A DNA stretch of 64,000 nt from Alkalihalobacterium alkalinitrilicum (GCF_002019605.1 NZ_KV917368.1:3069517-3133516), one strand, 5' to 3'. Counted from the first letter of the stretch, positions 1 through 9,224 are shown. Notes: generated from the letters alone by a model not told the origin. Translations and numbers: made by a program.

Positions 1-294
1 TGATGTTAAGAATACGATCATTAGAATGATTGTGGGAACAATTGAAGCAATTAAAGCAGTTAACATTCCCAGATATCCACCAACGCGATAGCCAATATAA
101 CCTGCCATCTTCGTTGCAATAGGACCAGGTAATGTATTTCCAATTGCTAAAATATCACCAAATTCCTCATTATTCATCCATCGAAAACGTTCAACAACTT
201 CTTTCTGAACAAGAGGGATGGACGCTGGCCCACCCCCATAACCAAATATCCCTACTCTAAAAAAAGCGATAAAAATTTCCCACTGTAATTTCAT
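1..294 (-). CDS. Chromate transporter family protein (YwrB-like), N-terminal part
   Basis: The gene runs off the left edge, so only about 98 N-terminal residues are visible. The translation opens MKLQWEIFIAFFRVGIFGYG and continues with GGPASIPLVQKEVV, a tryptophan, then FGDILAIGNTLPGPIATKMAG. This is the signature of the first half of the CHR (ChrA) membrane family. In Bacillus such half-size proteins work as pairs (YwrA/YwrB) and are linked to chromate efflux. The ATG follows an AGAGGGG site that begins right after the stop of the gamma-glutamyltransferase gene, 16 bp away. B. subtilis also has its ywrD-type gene beside ywrA/ywrB, which supports the call. Substrate is inferred from family only. 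Confidence 0.85.
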   Translation of the reverse strand, partial: MKLQWEIFIAFFRVGIFGYGGGPASIPLVQKEVVERFRWMNNEEFGDILAIGNTLPGPIATKMAGYIGYRVGGYLGMLTALIASIVPTIILMIVFLTS

Positions 295-310
295 TTTGAT
301 TTTTCCCCTC

Positions 311-1924
311 TTACCAAACAGCAATTGCTCCATCTGTACGCATCTCAGTTCCGCCAGCTAACACTCCAGTTTTAGGATCTCTCCATATAATCTGTCCTCT
401 ACCAAAGCTGCCTGAATGAGACGCAATTTGAACTTGATGTCCCTTAGCTGTTAAGGCTTGTACCAGATGCGCAGGCATTGATTGTTCTACTAAAATCGTT
501 TTATCTTTCATCCATTGCCATCGCGGAGCATCTAGAGCTGCTTGCGGATTTAAATGGAAATCTATAGAATTCATCACTACTTGCATATGACCTTGGGGTT
601 GCATAAACCCACCCATAACTCCAAACGGTCCTACTGGCTCTTCGTCTTTTGTTAAGAACCCTGGAATAATTGTATGGAACGTCTTCTTATTAGGTGCAAG
701 AGCATTATCATGCGTTGGATCCATTGAAAAGTTATGACCACGATTTTGTAAACCAATACCAGTCCCTGGAACAACTAGACCAGAACCGAAGCCCATATAA
801 TTACTTTGAATGAAAGAAACCATATTTCCTTCCTCATCAGCTGTTGCTAAATAAACCGTTCCACCTCTAGGTGGGTCTCCTGCTTCAGGCAATAATGCTT
901 CCTCGCCAATAAGGTCTCTTCTTGCTTTCGTATATTCTTTAGAAAGAAGTTCTTTAACTGTCGTTTTCATATCTTTGTGCTCAGTTATATATTTCATACC
1001 ATCCGCAAATGCTAGCTTCATCGCTTCAATTTGTTTATGTAATGTGTCTACACTATCACGATGAGAAAACTCATAACCTTTTGCTATATTTAACGCCATA
1101 AGTGCAACAAGCCCTTGACCATTTGGCGGGATTTCCCACACATCGTAACCCCGATAATTGACACCAATCGGATCAACCCATTCTAATCTATAATTCTCAA
1201 GATCTTCTTTACGAAGAAATCCACCATATTCTTTTGAAAATGCATCGATTTTATCGGCAATTTCCCCTTTATAAAAAGCTTCTGCTTTTGTTTCAGCAAT
1301 CGCTCTTAACGTTTTGGCGTGCCCTTTCGATGACCAAACTTCACCAACTTCTGGTGGTCGACCATCAGGTGCAAAGGTTTCAAACCAATGTTTAAACTCG
1401 TCGCCACTTAACTGTTTTTTATAACTGTTATAAGCCCCCTTCCAGAAGTATGCTAAAATCGGTGATAATGGGTAACCATTTTCAGCATAGTCTATCGCTG
1501 GTTGCAGCACTTCTTTTAAAGATAATTTACCGAATTTTTCCGATAACTCTGCCCAAGCAGCTGGTACACCAGGAACAGTTACCGGAATCCAACCAAACTT
1601 CGGAATTTCCTCATATCCTTTTTCTTTTACAGCATCAATGGAAATCGAACTTGGTGATGGACCACTGGCATTTAATCCATGTAACTTTCCTTTTGTCCAT
1701 ACTAGAGCAAATGCATCTCCACCAATTCCATTTGATGTAGGTTCAACGACAGTTAAACATGCTGCTGTTGCAATCGCAGCATCGATCGCATTACCACCTT
1801 TTTTCAATATGTCTATACCAGCTTGGGCAGCTAGTGGTTGAGATGTTGCAACCATTCCTTTTTTACCATACGTCACCATTCGTTGCGATGAATATGGGTA
1901 CTCGTTTCCTTTATTTAAAAACAT
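311..1924 (-). CDS. Gamma-glutamyltransferase family protein (YwrD-like)
   Basis: An Ntn-hydrolase of the gamma-glutamyltranspeptidase family, 537 residues. The predicted autoprocessing nucleophile is Thr356 in the PPRGGTVYLATADEEGNMVS stretch. An upstream GIGGDAFALVW block and a C-terminal GGFMQPQGHMQV block are also family-typical. There is no signal peptide: the N-terminus is MFLNKGNEYPYSSQRMVTYG. A cytosolic YwrD-type enzyme therefore fits better than the secreted Ggt. It is the fifth gene of a run of six minus-strand genes, 33 bp after bluB and 16 bp before the chromate transporter gene, as in the ywr locus of B. subtilis. The physiological substrate (glutathione or gamma-glutamyl peptides) cannot be read from sequence. 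The ATG is preceded by AAGGGGG. Confidence 0.88.
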   Translation of the reverse strand: MFLNKGNEYPYSSQRMVTYGKKGMVATSQPLAAQAGIDILKKGGNAIDAAIATAACLTVVEPTSNGIGGDAFALVWTKGKLHGLNASGPSPSSISIDAVKEKGYEEIPKFGWIPVTVPGVPAAWAELSEKFGKLSLKEVLQPAIDYAENGYPLSPILAYFWKGAYNSYKKQLSGDEFKHWFETFAPDGRPPEVGEVWSSKGHAKTLRAIAETKAEAFYKGEIADKIDAFSKEYGGFLRKEDLENYRLEWVDPIGVNYRGYDVWEIPPNGQGLVALMALNIAKGYEFSHRDSVDTLHKQIEAMKLAFADGMKYITEHKDMKTTVKELLSKEYTKARRDLIGEEALLPEAGDPPRGGTVYLATADEEGNMVSFIQSNYMGFGSGLVVPGTGIGLQNRGHNFSMDPTHDNALAPNKKTFHTIIPGFLTKDEEPVGPFGVMGGFMQPQGHMQVVMNSIDFHLNPQAALDAPRWQWMKDKTILVEQSMPAHLVQALTAKGHQVQIASHSGSFGRGQIIWRDPKTGVLAGGTEMRTDGAIAVW

Positions 1925-1957
1925 ATATAAATGCCCCCTTTTTTATCTCTCGTTTGT

Positions 1958-2611
1958 CTATTTTACTTGGTTCCCCCATTTTTCTGCAAAAATAAGTCCC
2001 TCTAACTGACGCCTTTTTTCCCAACCTTCAGCTTCCAAAATTGGTTTTTCAGGATAGTTTGTAGTATACCCGATTGACAAAAGGGCTATAGGATCAATAT
2101 GGGGTGGGATGTTTAATATATCTTTCACATCATTTTTCTTATAAAAACTAACCCAACCTAACGCTAAACCTTCCACTGTTGCAGCAAGCCACATATTTTG
2201 GATCGCACAAGCAGTTGACATTATATCGGTTTCTGGGATAGAGTTTCTTCCTAATACATGGGATCCTCCCCGCGTTGGATCACACGTAACACAAATTGTA
2301 ATAGGTGCTTCTTTTAATCCCTGTACTTTTAAGCCAAGAAACTTTTGGTGTCTTTCATCTTTATCTTCATAATGAATTGCTAGAGCTCTTTTTTCTTTAT
2401 TTGCAGCCCAAGCAAGCTTTTCTTTTATTTCTTGTGTTTCAATAATAATAAAGTTCCATGGTTGCATAAACCCCACTGAAGGCCCATCGTGCCCTGCCTG
2501 AATAATGTTCATAATTGCTTGTTGAGGAACCTCTTTATTCGTAAAAGTCCTGACATCTCGCCGGCGCTTAATGACATCATATAATGTTTGTTTTTGTTCT
2601 TCTGAGTACAT
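1958..2611 (-). CDS. bluB: 5,6-dimethylbenzimidazole synthase-like nitroreductase (BluB)
   Basis: A flavoprotein of the nitroreductase fold, 217 residues. It carries marks of the BluB subgroup: the RRDVRTF motif near residues 17-23, with Asp19 at the position of the catalytic Asp of BluB, the strongly diagnostic PSVGFMQPWNFI block near residues 44-55, and GWVSFYKK near residue 150. BluB uses O2 to cut reduced FMN and make dimethylbenzimidazole, the lower ligand of vitamin B12. No other cobalamin gene is in the window, so the role is inferred from motifs; a generic nitroreductase is the alternative. The ATG has a strong AAGGGGG site overlapping the end of the preceding SDR gene, so the two are likely co-transcribed. 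Confidence 0.78.
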   Translation of the reverse strand: MYSEEQKQTLYDVIKRRRDVRTFTNKEVPQQAIMNIIQAGHDGPSVGFMQPWNFIIIETQEIKEKLAWAANKEKRALAIHYEDKDERHQKFLGLKVQGLKEAPITICVTCDPTRGGSHVLGRNSIPETDIMSTACAIQNMWLAATVEGLALGWVSFYKKNDVKDILNIPPHIDPIALLSIGYTTNYPEKPILEAEGWEKRRQLEGLIFAEKWGNQVK

Positions 2612-2623
2612 CCCATTTCCCCC

Positions 2624-3382
2624 TTAAAAATTTGAATTTGATTGACCACCATCGACATTCAACGTGGCACCAACTACCCAAGATGCTTTATCGCTCGCGA
2701 GGAAGAGGACTGCATTTGCCACTTCTTCTACTGTTCCAAAACGACCAGCAGGTATTTCACTTTCTACAAACTGATTAATTTTTTCAGGATTTTCTTCTAA
2801 CCGTTTTTGCCAGTTACCCGTTGAATGTAAAATCGATCCAGGTGCAACGCCATTCACTCTTACTCCCTCTTTAATCACTTCATCTGCAAGAGATTTCGTA
2901 AAACTAATCATAGCTGCTTTAGCACTATTATAAGTAGGCTTCCCTCCTGATTCTCGGCCAAAGATTGAGGAGATATTGACAATACTTCCACATTTCTTTT
3001 CCTTCATGAATGGTAACGCCAGTTTACTAAAATGAACGGCTGAATAGAAATTGAGTTGCATTGCTTCTTCAAACAGAATTAAGTCTGTTTCTGAAGTTGT
3101 TGAACCATTACTACCACCAACATTATTCACCAAAATATCAATCGTTCCAAATTCTGAGATAAACTTTTGAAATGCTACCTCTCGTTCAGAAGCATTCATT
3201 AAATCTGTAGAAATACAGACTATACTTCCTAACTCCTGCTTCACTTCCTCTAACACAGTAATATCTCGTGCCATAATGGCTACTTTAGCACCTTCTTGAA
3301 TGAAAGCTTTGGCAATCGCTTTGCCGATTCCTTTAGAGCCACCAGTCACTAAAACTACTTTATTCTCTAAATTTAGCTTCAT
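2624..3382 (-). CDS. Short-chain dehydrogenase/reductase (FabG-like)
   Basis: A classical SDR of 252 residues with a complete motif set. It has the cofactor loop TGGSKGIG near residue 14, NNVGG near residue 87, the catalytic Ser in NISSIFG, the YNSAK (YxxxK) pair near residue 152 and a C-terminal NVDGGQ. An NAD(P)H-dependent oxidoreductase is certain; the substrate is not. It resembles 3-oxoacyl-ACP reductases, but many SDRs do. It starts at an ATG behind AAGGTGAT, 4 bp after the mutY stop, and ends 12 bp before bluB. It is therefore the third gene of the same operon. The B. subtilis mutY neighbourhood also has an SDR (fabL), but this protein does not look like FabL. Confidence 0.85.
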   Translation of the reverse strand: MKLNLENKVVLVTGGSKGIGKAIAKAFIQEGAKVAIMARDITVLEEVKQELGSIVCISTDLMNASEREVAFQKFISEFGTIDILVNNVGGSNGSTTSETDLILFEEAMQLNFYSAVHFSKLALPFMKEKKCGSIVNISSIFGRESGGKPTYNSAKAAMISFTKSLADEVIKEGVRVNGVAPGSILHSTGNWQKRLEENPEKINQFVESEIPAGRFGTVEEVANAVLFLASDKASWVVGATLNVDGGQSNSNF

Positions 3383-3386
3383 TTCA

Positions 3387-4472
3387 TCACCTTCTTATTT
3401 GTTGTGCAATAATTTTCTGATGCGATACTGGGAACGGAAAGCTTTCAATCGAATTCTCGTTTACCCACCTTATGTTATCATTATCTATTGGTTTTTCTGA
3501 TAAGATTGTCCCCTCATAGACGCTAATACTCCAAATGAGATGAGAAAAAACATGCTTTACCTTTTGTACAATTTCACCAACTTCAACCGTCATCGCGTAC
3601 TCAGTTTTTAAATATTCACGTAGACTTTCATGTTGTTGTTTAGCATCTTTTATTGTTTCGATATTAGGGAATTGCCATAGTTTTGCTAACAACCCTGTTT
3701 CAGGACGACGCTCAATTAGAACTTCACCAGTGTTATTTCTTAAAACAATTGCAGCCATGTCTTTGGCTTTCACTTTCGTTTTTTTCTCTTTTATAGGTAA
3801 GCTTTTTTCTTTTCCTGCATGATAAGCTCGACAATATTCACGAACAGGACATAACAAACAACCTGGTGATTTCGGCGTACAAACAAGGGCTCCTAACTCC
3901 ATTAATCCTTGATTAAACTCAGAAGGTTTTTGTTTGGAAATCATTTTAGAAAGTGCACGCTCAAAAATCGTTCTTGTCTTAACTTTTCCGATATCTTCTT
4001 CAATTAAGAGTACTCTAGAAATAACACGCATCACATTTCCGTCCACTGCAGGTTCAGGTTTATTATAGGCAATACTTAAAACGGCACCAGCGGTATAAGG
4101 CCCTACTCCCTTTAGTTGACTGATTTTTTCTTTAGTATCAGGTACCTTACCTCCATATTCTTCAGCAACTTCTCGAACCGCAGCTTGTAAGTTTCTTACT
4201 CTCGAATAATAACCTAATCCTTCCCAAGCCTTTAATATTTCCTGTTCTTCAGCAAACGCTAGGTCCTGCAGTGTCGGGAATTTCTGTATGAAATTATTGT
4301 AATATGGAATCACTGTATCAACTCGCGTTTGCTGAAGCATAATTTCAGAAACCCAAATCCGATATGGATCTCTTGTTTTTCTCCATGGTAAATCTCGTTT
4401 ATGTTCTTCAAACCAGTTCACTAATTGTTCTTGAAATCCTTTTGTGTTAAATTCTTGTAGTATTTCAGTCAA
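3387..4472 (-). CDS. mutY: A/G-specific adenine DNA glycosylase MutY
   Basis: The base-excision repair enzyme that removes adenine opposite 8-oxoguanine. Visible features are SEIMLQQTRVDTVIPYY with the catalytic Glu, the helix-hairpin-helix LKGVGPYTAG, the catalytic Asp in PAVDGNVMRV, the 4Fe-4S loop with four Cys in VCTPKSPGCLLCPVREYC, and a C-terminal NUDIX-like 8-oxoG recognition domain with KHVFSHLIW. The reading frame opens further upstream, at 4520, but that would overlap the preceding gene. The best start is the TTG at 4472, which has GGAGGG six bases before it, placed right after the upstream stop; this gives 361 residues, normal for MutY. The position next to yfhP is conserved in Bacillus (mutY = yfhQ). 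Confidence 0.95.
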   Translation of the reverse strand: MTEILQEFNTKGFQEQLVNWFEEHKRDLPWRKTRDPYRIWVSEIMLQQTRVDTVIPYYNNFIQKFPTLQDLAFAEEQEILKAWEGLGYYSRVRNLQAAVREVAEEYGGKVPDTKEKISQLKGVGPYTAGAVLSIAYNKPEPAVDGNVMRVISRVLLIEEDIGKVKTRTIFERALSKMISKQKPSEFNQGLMELGALVCTPKSPGCLLCPVREYCRAYHAGKEKSLPIKEKKTKVKAKDMAAIVLRNNTGEVLIERRPETGLLAKLWQFPNIETIKDAKQQHESLREYLKTEYAMTVEVGEIVQKVKHVFSHLIWSISVYEGTILSEKPIDNDNIRWVNENSIESFPFPVSHQKIIAQQIRR

Positions 4473-4489
4473 ACTTAACCCTCCAGCTT

Positions 4490-4804
4490 TTACACTTCTC
4501 TCTTCGCACGAAATGCCCAACAGTGAATTTTTTCTTTTCCACCATCCACCATTGAATGTATTTTACTAAAAAGGTGATGGTCTTCGTCTTGACGTAGTTT
4601 TTTTAGAGCGACATAATGGGCTTCTGTCGGAACTTTAAACATTTCAACATATAAATGAGGTTGATCTGTAGCGACGAACCATTGAATTTCAATCGCTTCA
4701 AAGCTAGGAAGTTCTGCAATAATATGCTCCATAACTTGTTCGTATTCATGAATGTTTTCTTGTTTTATTCTGTACTCCATAAAAATTTGTAAAGATTGTG
4801 TCAT
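4490..4804 (-). CDS. Conserved hypothetical protein upstream of mutY
   Basis: A 104-residue protein I do not recognise by name. The pattern of short strands and helices (SLQIFMEYRI, HEYEQVMEHI, AIEIQWFVATDQPHLYVEMF, then a helical EAHYVALKKLRQ) resembles a dimeric alpha/beta-barrel (ABM/NIPSNAP-like) fold. That is an impression, not an identification. It has an ATG with AAGGGGG seven bases upstream and ends 17 bp before the chosen mutY start, so it is probably the first gene of the mutY-SDR-bluB-ywrD operon. No signal peptide or membrane segment is visible. Confidence 0.7.
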   Translation of the reverse strand: MTQSLQIFMEYRIKQENIHEYEQVMEHIIAELPSFEAIEIQWFVATDQPHLYVEMFKVPTEAHYVALKKLRQDEDHHLFSKIHSMVDGGKEKIHCWAFRAKREV

Positions 4805-4957
4805 AATCTTAGTTCCCCCTTTTTAATAACATCAATTTCGGGTATAAATAAAGTAATGACTTTTTTTAGAGTATATAGGTATTGCTCATACTAAGGTTTT
4901 CATAAGAAAGGTTTTCTTATCATTATTCAAGCTTCACCGAAAGGAGGTAATTCAAAC

Positions 4958-5941
4958 TTGGATACAGGAACTCACGTCGTCATGGGAATTGCTCTCGGTG
5001 GGCTTGCTACATTAGATCCTGTCGTTGGTAATGATCCAATTATGAGACAAACCGTAATGGTAGCAGCAATTATTGGTTCGCAAGCACCTGATTTTGATAC
5101 CGTTCTTAAATTTAGAAATAACGCTGTTTACATACGCAACCATCGTGGAATTACACACTCTTTACCCGCTATTTTAATTTGGCCATTTATCATTGCAGGT
5201 GGAATTTCGATGTTAGTTCCTGAAGTGAATTATTTACATTTATGGATTTGGACATTTATAGCTGTATTCCTTCATGTTTTTGTCGACATTTTTAATGCAT
5301 ATGGAACACAAGCTCTACGACCAATTAAGCATAAATGGATTGCGCTTGGGTCAATTAACATCTTTGATCCCTTTATTTTCTTAGTACATGTTGCTGGAAT
5401 TATTTTATGGCGCTATGGATTTAATCCTGGATATACTTTTTTATTTATTTATTTCGTTCTTATACTGTATTACATTTGGAGATTTCAAGCACGCAATAAA
5501 GTCATTGCTCATGCTAAGTCTCTCTACCGAAATGCAACTCATGTGTTTATTTCGCCTACATTTCGCTGGAATCAATGGCATTTAGTTATAAGAACAACGG
5601 AAAAATTATATGTTGCTGAATCGAGAAATCATAAAATAAATTTCTTTGAACAATTTCCTTTTGAACCCATTCCTGATGACCCTATTATCAATGCGGCTAG
5701 AAAGGATGAAAACTTGTCCGCATTCCTTTCATTTTCTCCTACATACCGATGGGAAGTTGAAAGGTTCGATAATTATTATGAAGTCCGTTTTATTGATTTA
5801 AGATATCGCAGCAAGGGCCATTACCCATTTGTTGCAATTGTTCAGCTTGATGATGATCTTCAAGTGCTTAGCTCATACACAGGTTGGGTATATAGTGAAG
5901 AAACATTGAAACGGAAACTTGAACTCTCCACACAATCATAA
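4958..5941 (+). CDS. yfhP: YfhP-type membrane-bound metal-dependent hydrolase (YdjM/DUF457 family)
   Basis: A 327-residue membrane protein. The N-terminus carries MDTGTHVVMG, then SQAPDFDTVLKFRNN, then HRGITHSL. This His/Asp pattern defines the YdjM/LexA-regulated membrane hydrolase family. Several hydrophobic segments follow (about 65-85, 95-115, 140-185), and the last 140 residues form a soluble domain. In B. subtilis YfhP lies beside mutY and was described as a negative regulator of that region; the same head-to-head arrangement is seen here. The start is TTG, nine bases after a perfect AAGGAGGT. It ends in a long hairpin terminator. A paralogue lies at 16031. Confidence 0.88.
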   Translation: MDTGTHVVMGIALGGLATLDPVVGNDPIMRQTVMVAAIIGSQAPDFDTVLKFRNNAVYIRNHRGITHSLPAILIWPFIIAGGISMLVPEVNYLHLWIWTFIAVFLHVFVDIFNAYGTQALRPIKHKWIALGSINIFDPFIFLVHVAGIILWRYGFNPGYTFLFIYFVLILYYIWRFQARNKVIAHAKSLYRNATHVFISPTFRWNQWHLVIRTTEKLYVAESRNHKINFFEQFPFEPIPDDPIINAARKDENLSAFLSFSPTYRWEVERFDNYYEVRFIDLRYRSKGHYPFVAIVQLDDDLQVLSSYTGWVYSEETLKRKLELSTQS

Positions 5942-6022
5942 GGTTGACTCAAGTGTCGAATTACTTTTTGTATATGTTCACACAGAAAAGTACTCAAAAG
6001 ACACTAGGTCAACCTTTTGTTT
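5939..6022 (+). terminator. Intrinsic terminator of yfhP
   Basis: A long stem begins at the yfhP stop codon: AAGGTTGAC plus AAGTGTC on the left pair with GACACT and GTCAACCTT on the right. The stem closes a loop of about 40 bases and is followed by TTTTGTTTT. Confidence 0.8.
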
Positions 6023-6070
6023 TATAAACATGATTTTGATTGTTAATATTAGAGTTTTTATTATCCAACA

Positions 6071-6337
6071 CTAATTTTTAAAAGGGTCGTCTTCCAATAG
6101 AAATTTAAACTTTTCATTTTTGGAAGCATACTCATGTAAATGTGGACCATAATTTTTTAGCCACTGCATGACAATTTGTTCCGTTAGATCTTGTCCTTCA
6201 TACGTACTTCCAGCTTTAGCACGAGTGGACTCAAAATCTTCCCACAAGCTTTCTACCCATTTTCTTGCCTGTCCATAGGACAACTTCTGATTTCGATCGA
6301 GCAACTGTTGAGCTAACCGTTCAAATCGATCATTCAC
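6071..6337 (-). CDS. yfhJ: YfhJ family protein
   Basis: A small soluble protein of 88 residues that matches the YfhJ family of Bacillus: NDRFERLAQQLLDRN at the start, ARKWVESLWEDFE near residue 24, then QWLKNYGPHLHEY. The function of the family is not established. The start is GTG, seven bases after GGGGAGGT. It sits between yfhP and sspK, its usual genomic place, and is transcribed towards the yfhP terminator. No membrane segment or signal peptide is seen. Confidence 0.88.
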   Translation of the reverse strand: MNDRFERLAQQLLDRNQKLSYGQARKWVESLWEDFESTRAKAGSTYEGQDLTEQIVMQWLKNYGPHLHEYASKNEKFKFLLEDDPFKN

Positions 6338-6482
6338 TTAACATACCTCCCCTAACATTTATTGTCTATTATAGAATGGCTTATTATTTCTCATACTAGG
6401 AAGGAAGCAAATCAAGCAAGTCAGTTTTGCTTCTAGAGTTTTGGTCTTCACACTAGTTGTATTTCAGAAGGAGGGTTCACCG

Positions 6483-6629
6483 ATGCGTAACAAAGAGAAA
6501 GGATTTCCACTGCGAAAATCATTTTCGGGAGAACCAAGAGCGAAAGAGGAATATTCTTCAAAGCGTGCCGATGGTACTATTAGAGATCATCCGCAAGAGC
6601 GAATGAAGCAATCCAATCAATCTCGATAA
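6483..6629 (+). CDS. sspK: Small acid-soluble spore protein K
   Basis: A 48-residue basic protein with the SspK pattern: RNKEKGFP at the start, [17 protein letters not shown] in the middle and HPQERM near the C-terminus. SspK is a minor small acid-soluble protein made in the forespore. The ATG at 6483 follows AGAAGGAGGG, which selects it over a longer reading that begins at 6441. The gene marks the organism as a spore former. A second small gene follows 46 bp downstream, and both share the terminator at 6868. Confidence 0.93.
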   Translation: MRNKEKGFPLRKSFSGEPRAKEEYSSKRADGTIRDHPQERMKQSNQSR

Positions 6630-6675
6630 TGATGAAATGATATCATTTCTCTAAGCTACTAGGAGGTGTTTTACC

Positions 6676-6822
6676 TTGCATAAGGTAAGAGGAAAAAACT
6701 ATGCTGATCCATTTCAATCTCCACGAGCGAATCCAAAGCATGCCTTCCATCAAGTGAACGGTGAAACTGAAAGAGGCCTTCACAACTATGTTTTAAAAGT
6801 CCAAACAAGAAAACGTTCATAG
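6676..6822 (+). CDS. YpzG-like small protein
   Basis: A 48-residue protein with a TTG start eight bases after AGGAGGT. The central block DPFQSPRANPKHAFHQVNGE is the mark of the YpzG-like family of small, basic Bacillus proteins, whose function is unknown. It follows sspK on the same strand with no terminator between them, so co-expression in the forespore is plausible but not shown. It ends with VQTRKRS before a stop. Confidence comes from the ribosome site, the family block and the terminator just downstream. Confidence 0.75.
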   Translation: MHKVRGKNYADPFQSPRANPKHAFHQVNGETERGLHNYVLKVQTRKRS

Positions 6823-6867
6823 GCTTTTGAACGAACAATCTTCACAAACCTTTTCCTTCCTTATTTA

Positions 6868-6905
6868 AAGGAGAAGCAACTCCTCTGCTTCTCCTTTTTT
6901 TCTTT
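6868..6905 (+). terminator. Intrinsic terminator after sspK and the YpzG-like gene
   Basis: A perfect 9-bp stem, GGAGAAGCA with TGCTTCTCC, encloses the loop ACTCCTC. It is followed by TTTTTTTCTTT. Confidence 0.9.
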
Positions 6906-6945
6906 ATGAAAAACTAAATTTTTTCGCTTATATTTTGTTCACACT

Positions 6946-7254
6946 TTATTTATGTTTCAAAACGGAAATAGGAACTCCTTCAAGCTCACTGCCACCATTT
7001 CGATAACCCCAAGCAAATCGCCCATTCATATAAGAAATTAAAAATCGCGATAGTTCATCTACCATTTCATATGTTTCTCCTGGTTGATACTCATCTGGGT
7101 TGAGTAAGTAAGCTTTTGCCATAATCATTTTTCGTTCATAAACAGCAAATTCACTAGCCATTCCCATTTGTTCAGCTTTTTTCGCTTTTTCATTTAATTG
7201 AGCAATTTCATTTTTTAATTCATACTCAGTCATTTCACTATAACGTTTTTCCAT
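6946..7254 (-). CDS. yfhH: YfhH family protein (DUF1811)
   Basis: A 102-residue soluble protein matching YfhH of Bacillus. It has a helical N-terminal half (EKRYSEMTEYELKNEIAQLN, then AKKAEQMGMASEFAVYERK) and a small C-terminal domain with LNPDEYQPGETYEMVDE and FLISYMNGRFAWGYR. The family has no assigned activity. In Bacillus it is found beside recX. Here the lactate permease gene lies between yfhH and recX, so the usual neighbourhood has been split. The start is ATG. Confidence 0.88.
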   Translation of the reverse strand: MEKRYSEMTEYELKNEIAQLNEKAKKAEQMGMASEFAVYERKMIMAKAYLLNPDEYQPGETYEMVDELSRFLISYMNGRFAWGYRNGGSELEGVPISVLKHK

Positions 7255-7461
7255 ATATTACGCCTCCATCGGCTTATTCAAATCATTCTTAATTATAGTC
7301 GATTTTAGGAAGTAGGACCAGCGAACTCGTTCCATCAAGCTGGAACATTGGGAAATCATATGGGGTCTGGATTGTCGACTCCACCTAATTAGAACTTCCC
7401 ATCTACGCTACGCTAAGGGGTAGTAGTCTATACCCTAAAAACTAAACGAGGATGACAAAAC

Positions 7462-9141
7462 TTATAAAATGAGATAGGCAAAAATTAACCCGATTAAGCC
7501 TGAGCAAATGATATAATATAGCATTGGTAATAATGTTAACCGAATAATGGGTCCTTCTTTACCTAACAATCCCACAACTGAAGCGGCAGCCACCACATTT
7601 AAAACACAGATCATATTCCCACCATTCGCACCAAGTACTTGTAAAGCAAGAATTAATCTTGGTTCAACACCAATTTGGTCTGCAACACTAAACTGAAAAA
7701 GAGCAAACATCATATTACTAAACGTTGCACTGCCAGACACAAAAGATCCAAGTGCACCAATAAAAGGTGCAACAAGTGGCCAACTACCCCCTAAAGCAGT
7801 AGAAGCTGTGTTCGCCAATTCCATTGGCATGCTAACAAAACCAGATTTATTAACACCAGAATTAATAAATATTCGGACCATTGGAACAGCAGTAAACAAA
7901 GTTACCGCACTTCCCACAACAGCTTTTGTAGATGAAAACATCGTTGTCTTGATTTTCTCTCTATTCATTTGGTGTATAAAAAAGGTAATCAAAACAACTA
8001 ACACAAAGATCGTTCCAGGTAAGTAAAGCGGTTCTAAACTTGTACTAATATTTGTATTTAATATATTCGGCCAGCTTAGTTGCACTGACTGAACCCACGC
8101 TTTAAACGGTAAACCATCTAGACGTGTTAAGACGAGAAATAAACCAACGAGAAGATAAGGAATCCACGCTATCACTAGGTTTAAAGATGGTCCTTTTTGT
8201 TCCTTTTTATTGGAAGTCAGTGCTTTTCCAATCCACTCAGGTGACCAGTGTTCACTAGGAGCAAAATCCCACACTTGTTCTTGTTTCGGAAGTAAGAATC
8301 CTTTTTTAGCAGCTGGGACAACAAGGATAAGCCCTATTAACCCTCCAAAGATAGATGGGAACTCAGGACCTAAAAATAAGGCAACCACTAAAGCTGGGAC
8401 GGTAAAACATATCCCTGCAAATAAAGCAAACTTCCAGACTTCAAATCCTTCACGCCACGATTTATTTTCACCAAAAAATCGGGTTAACATGAGGACGAGA
8501 ATAAGTGGAATAAACGTTCCCACAAAAATATCAATTTGCATAACTTGTGCTCCGACACCTTTTACATATTCCCCGATTAGACTACTGTCCTTTATATAAG
8601 GCGTAACGACAGCTGCTATTTGAGAACCTTCTTGTAAACCTTGTTCTATACCTACTATTATAGGTGTACCAACCGCACCAAAGGACACAGGACTACTGTC
8701 TGCAATCAAGGCTAATACAACTGCGGCTAATGGGGGGAAACCAAGGGCAACGAGTAACGGGGCTCCAATTGCTGCTGGCGTTCCAAAGCCAGCGGCTCCT
8801 TCAATGAATGCACCAAACAGCCAAGCAATAATAATAAGTTGAACTCTCCTATCTGCACTAATCCCTAAAAAACTGTTGCGAATAGTGCCTATGGCACCGC
8901 TTAACTGAAGGGTATTTAATAATAATATGGCACCAAACACAATATATAATATAGAGGAGCCAATAATAACCCCTTCTATAATTGCAGCTACTATTTGAAC
9001 AAAGGGAACAGTCCAATATATATATGCTAAGAAACCTGTTGCCACTAAACTAATCGGGATTGCTTTAACTGCAGGCATTCTCAATACGACTAAAAATAAT
9101 AACACTGAAACAATTGGAGTTAATGCAACGATAGTACTCAT
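7462..9141 (-). CDS. L-lactate permease (LctP family)
   Basis: An integral membrane carrier of 559 residues with 12 or more hydrophobic segments. The family blocks [20 protein letters not shown] and [15 protein letters not shown] are both present, and the C-terminal third has [15 protein letters not shown] and [17 protein letters not shown]. LctP-type carriers import lactate or glycolate with a proton. The ATG at 9141 is preferred over the TTG seven codons upstream because AAAGGGAG lies about eight bases before it. No lactate-use genes (lutABC or ldh) are in the window. It interrupts the usual yfhH-recX arrangement, which suggests insertion of this gene into the yfh block. Confidence 0.92.
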   Translation of the reverse strand: MSTIVALTPIVSVLLFLVVLRMPAVKAIPISLVATGFLAYIYWTVPFVQIVAAIIEGVIIGSSILYIVFGAILLLNTLQLSGAIGTIRNSFLGISADRRVQLIIIAWLFGAFIEGAAGFGTPAAIGAPLLVALGFPPLAAVVLALIADSSPVSFGAVGTPIIVGIEQGLQEGSQIAAVVTPYIKDSSLIGEYVKGVGAQVMQIDIFVGTFIPLILVLMLTRFFGENKSWREGFEVWKFALFAGICFTVPALVVALFLGPEFPSIFGGLIGLILVVPAAKKGFLLPKQEQVWDFAPSEHWSPEWIGKALTSNKKEQKGPSLNLVIAWIPYLLVGLFLVLTRLDGLPFKAWVQSVQLSWPNILNTNISTSLEPLYLPGTIFVLVVLITFFIHQMNREKIKTTMFSSTKAVVGSAVTLFTAVPMVRIFINSGVNKSGFVSMPMELANTASTALGGSWPLVAPFIGALGSFVSGSATFSNMMFALFQFSVADQIGVEPRLILALQVLGANGGNMICVLNVVAAASVVGLLGKEGPIIRLTLLPMLYYIICSGLIGLIFAYLIL

Positions 9142-9224
9142 GAGAACTACTCCCTTTCTCAAAGCAACATTTCTATCTTAACATTAGATATTGTTCACTA
9201 ATTCACTATGTCTATGTTATGGTT

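Noticed and set aside
4887..4893. CATACTA before yfhP as a sigma-G -10 box
   Set aside because: No GAATA-like -35 at 17-18 bases upstream; the only GTATA is 11 bases away.
6392..6398. CATACTA upstream of sspK as a sigma-G promoter
   Set aside because: The nearest GHATR word is 13 bases away instead of 18. sspK should have such a promoter, but I cannot place it with confidence.
7808..8599. Plus-strand open frames inside the lactate permease gene
   Set aside because: They are shadows of a clear membrane-protein gene on the other strand, lack ribosome sites and resemble nothing.
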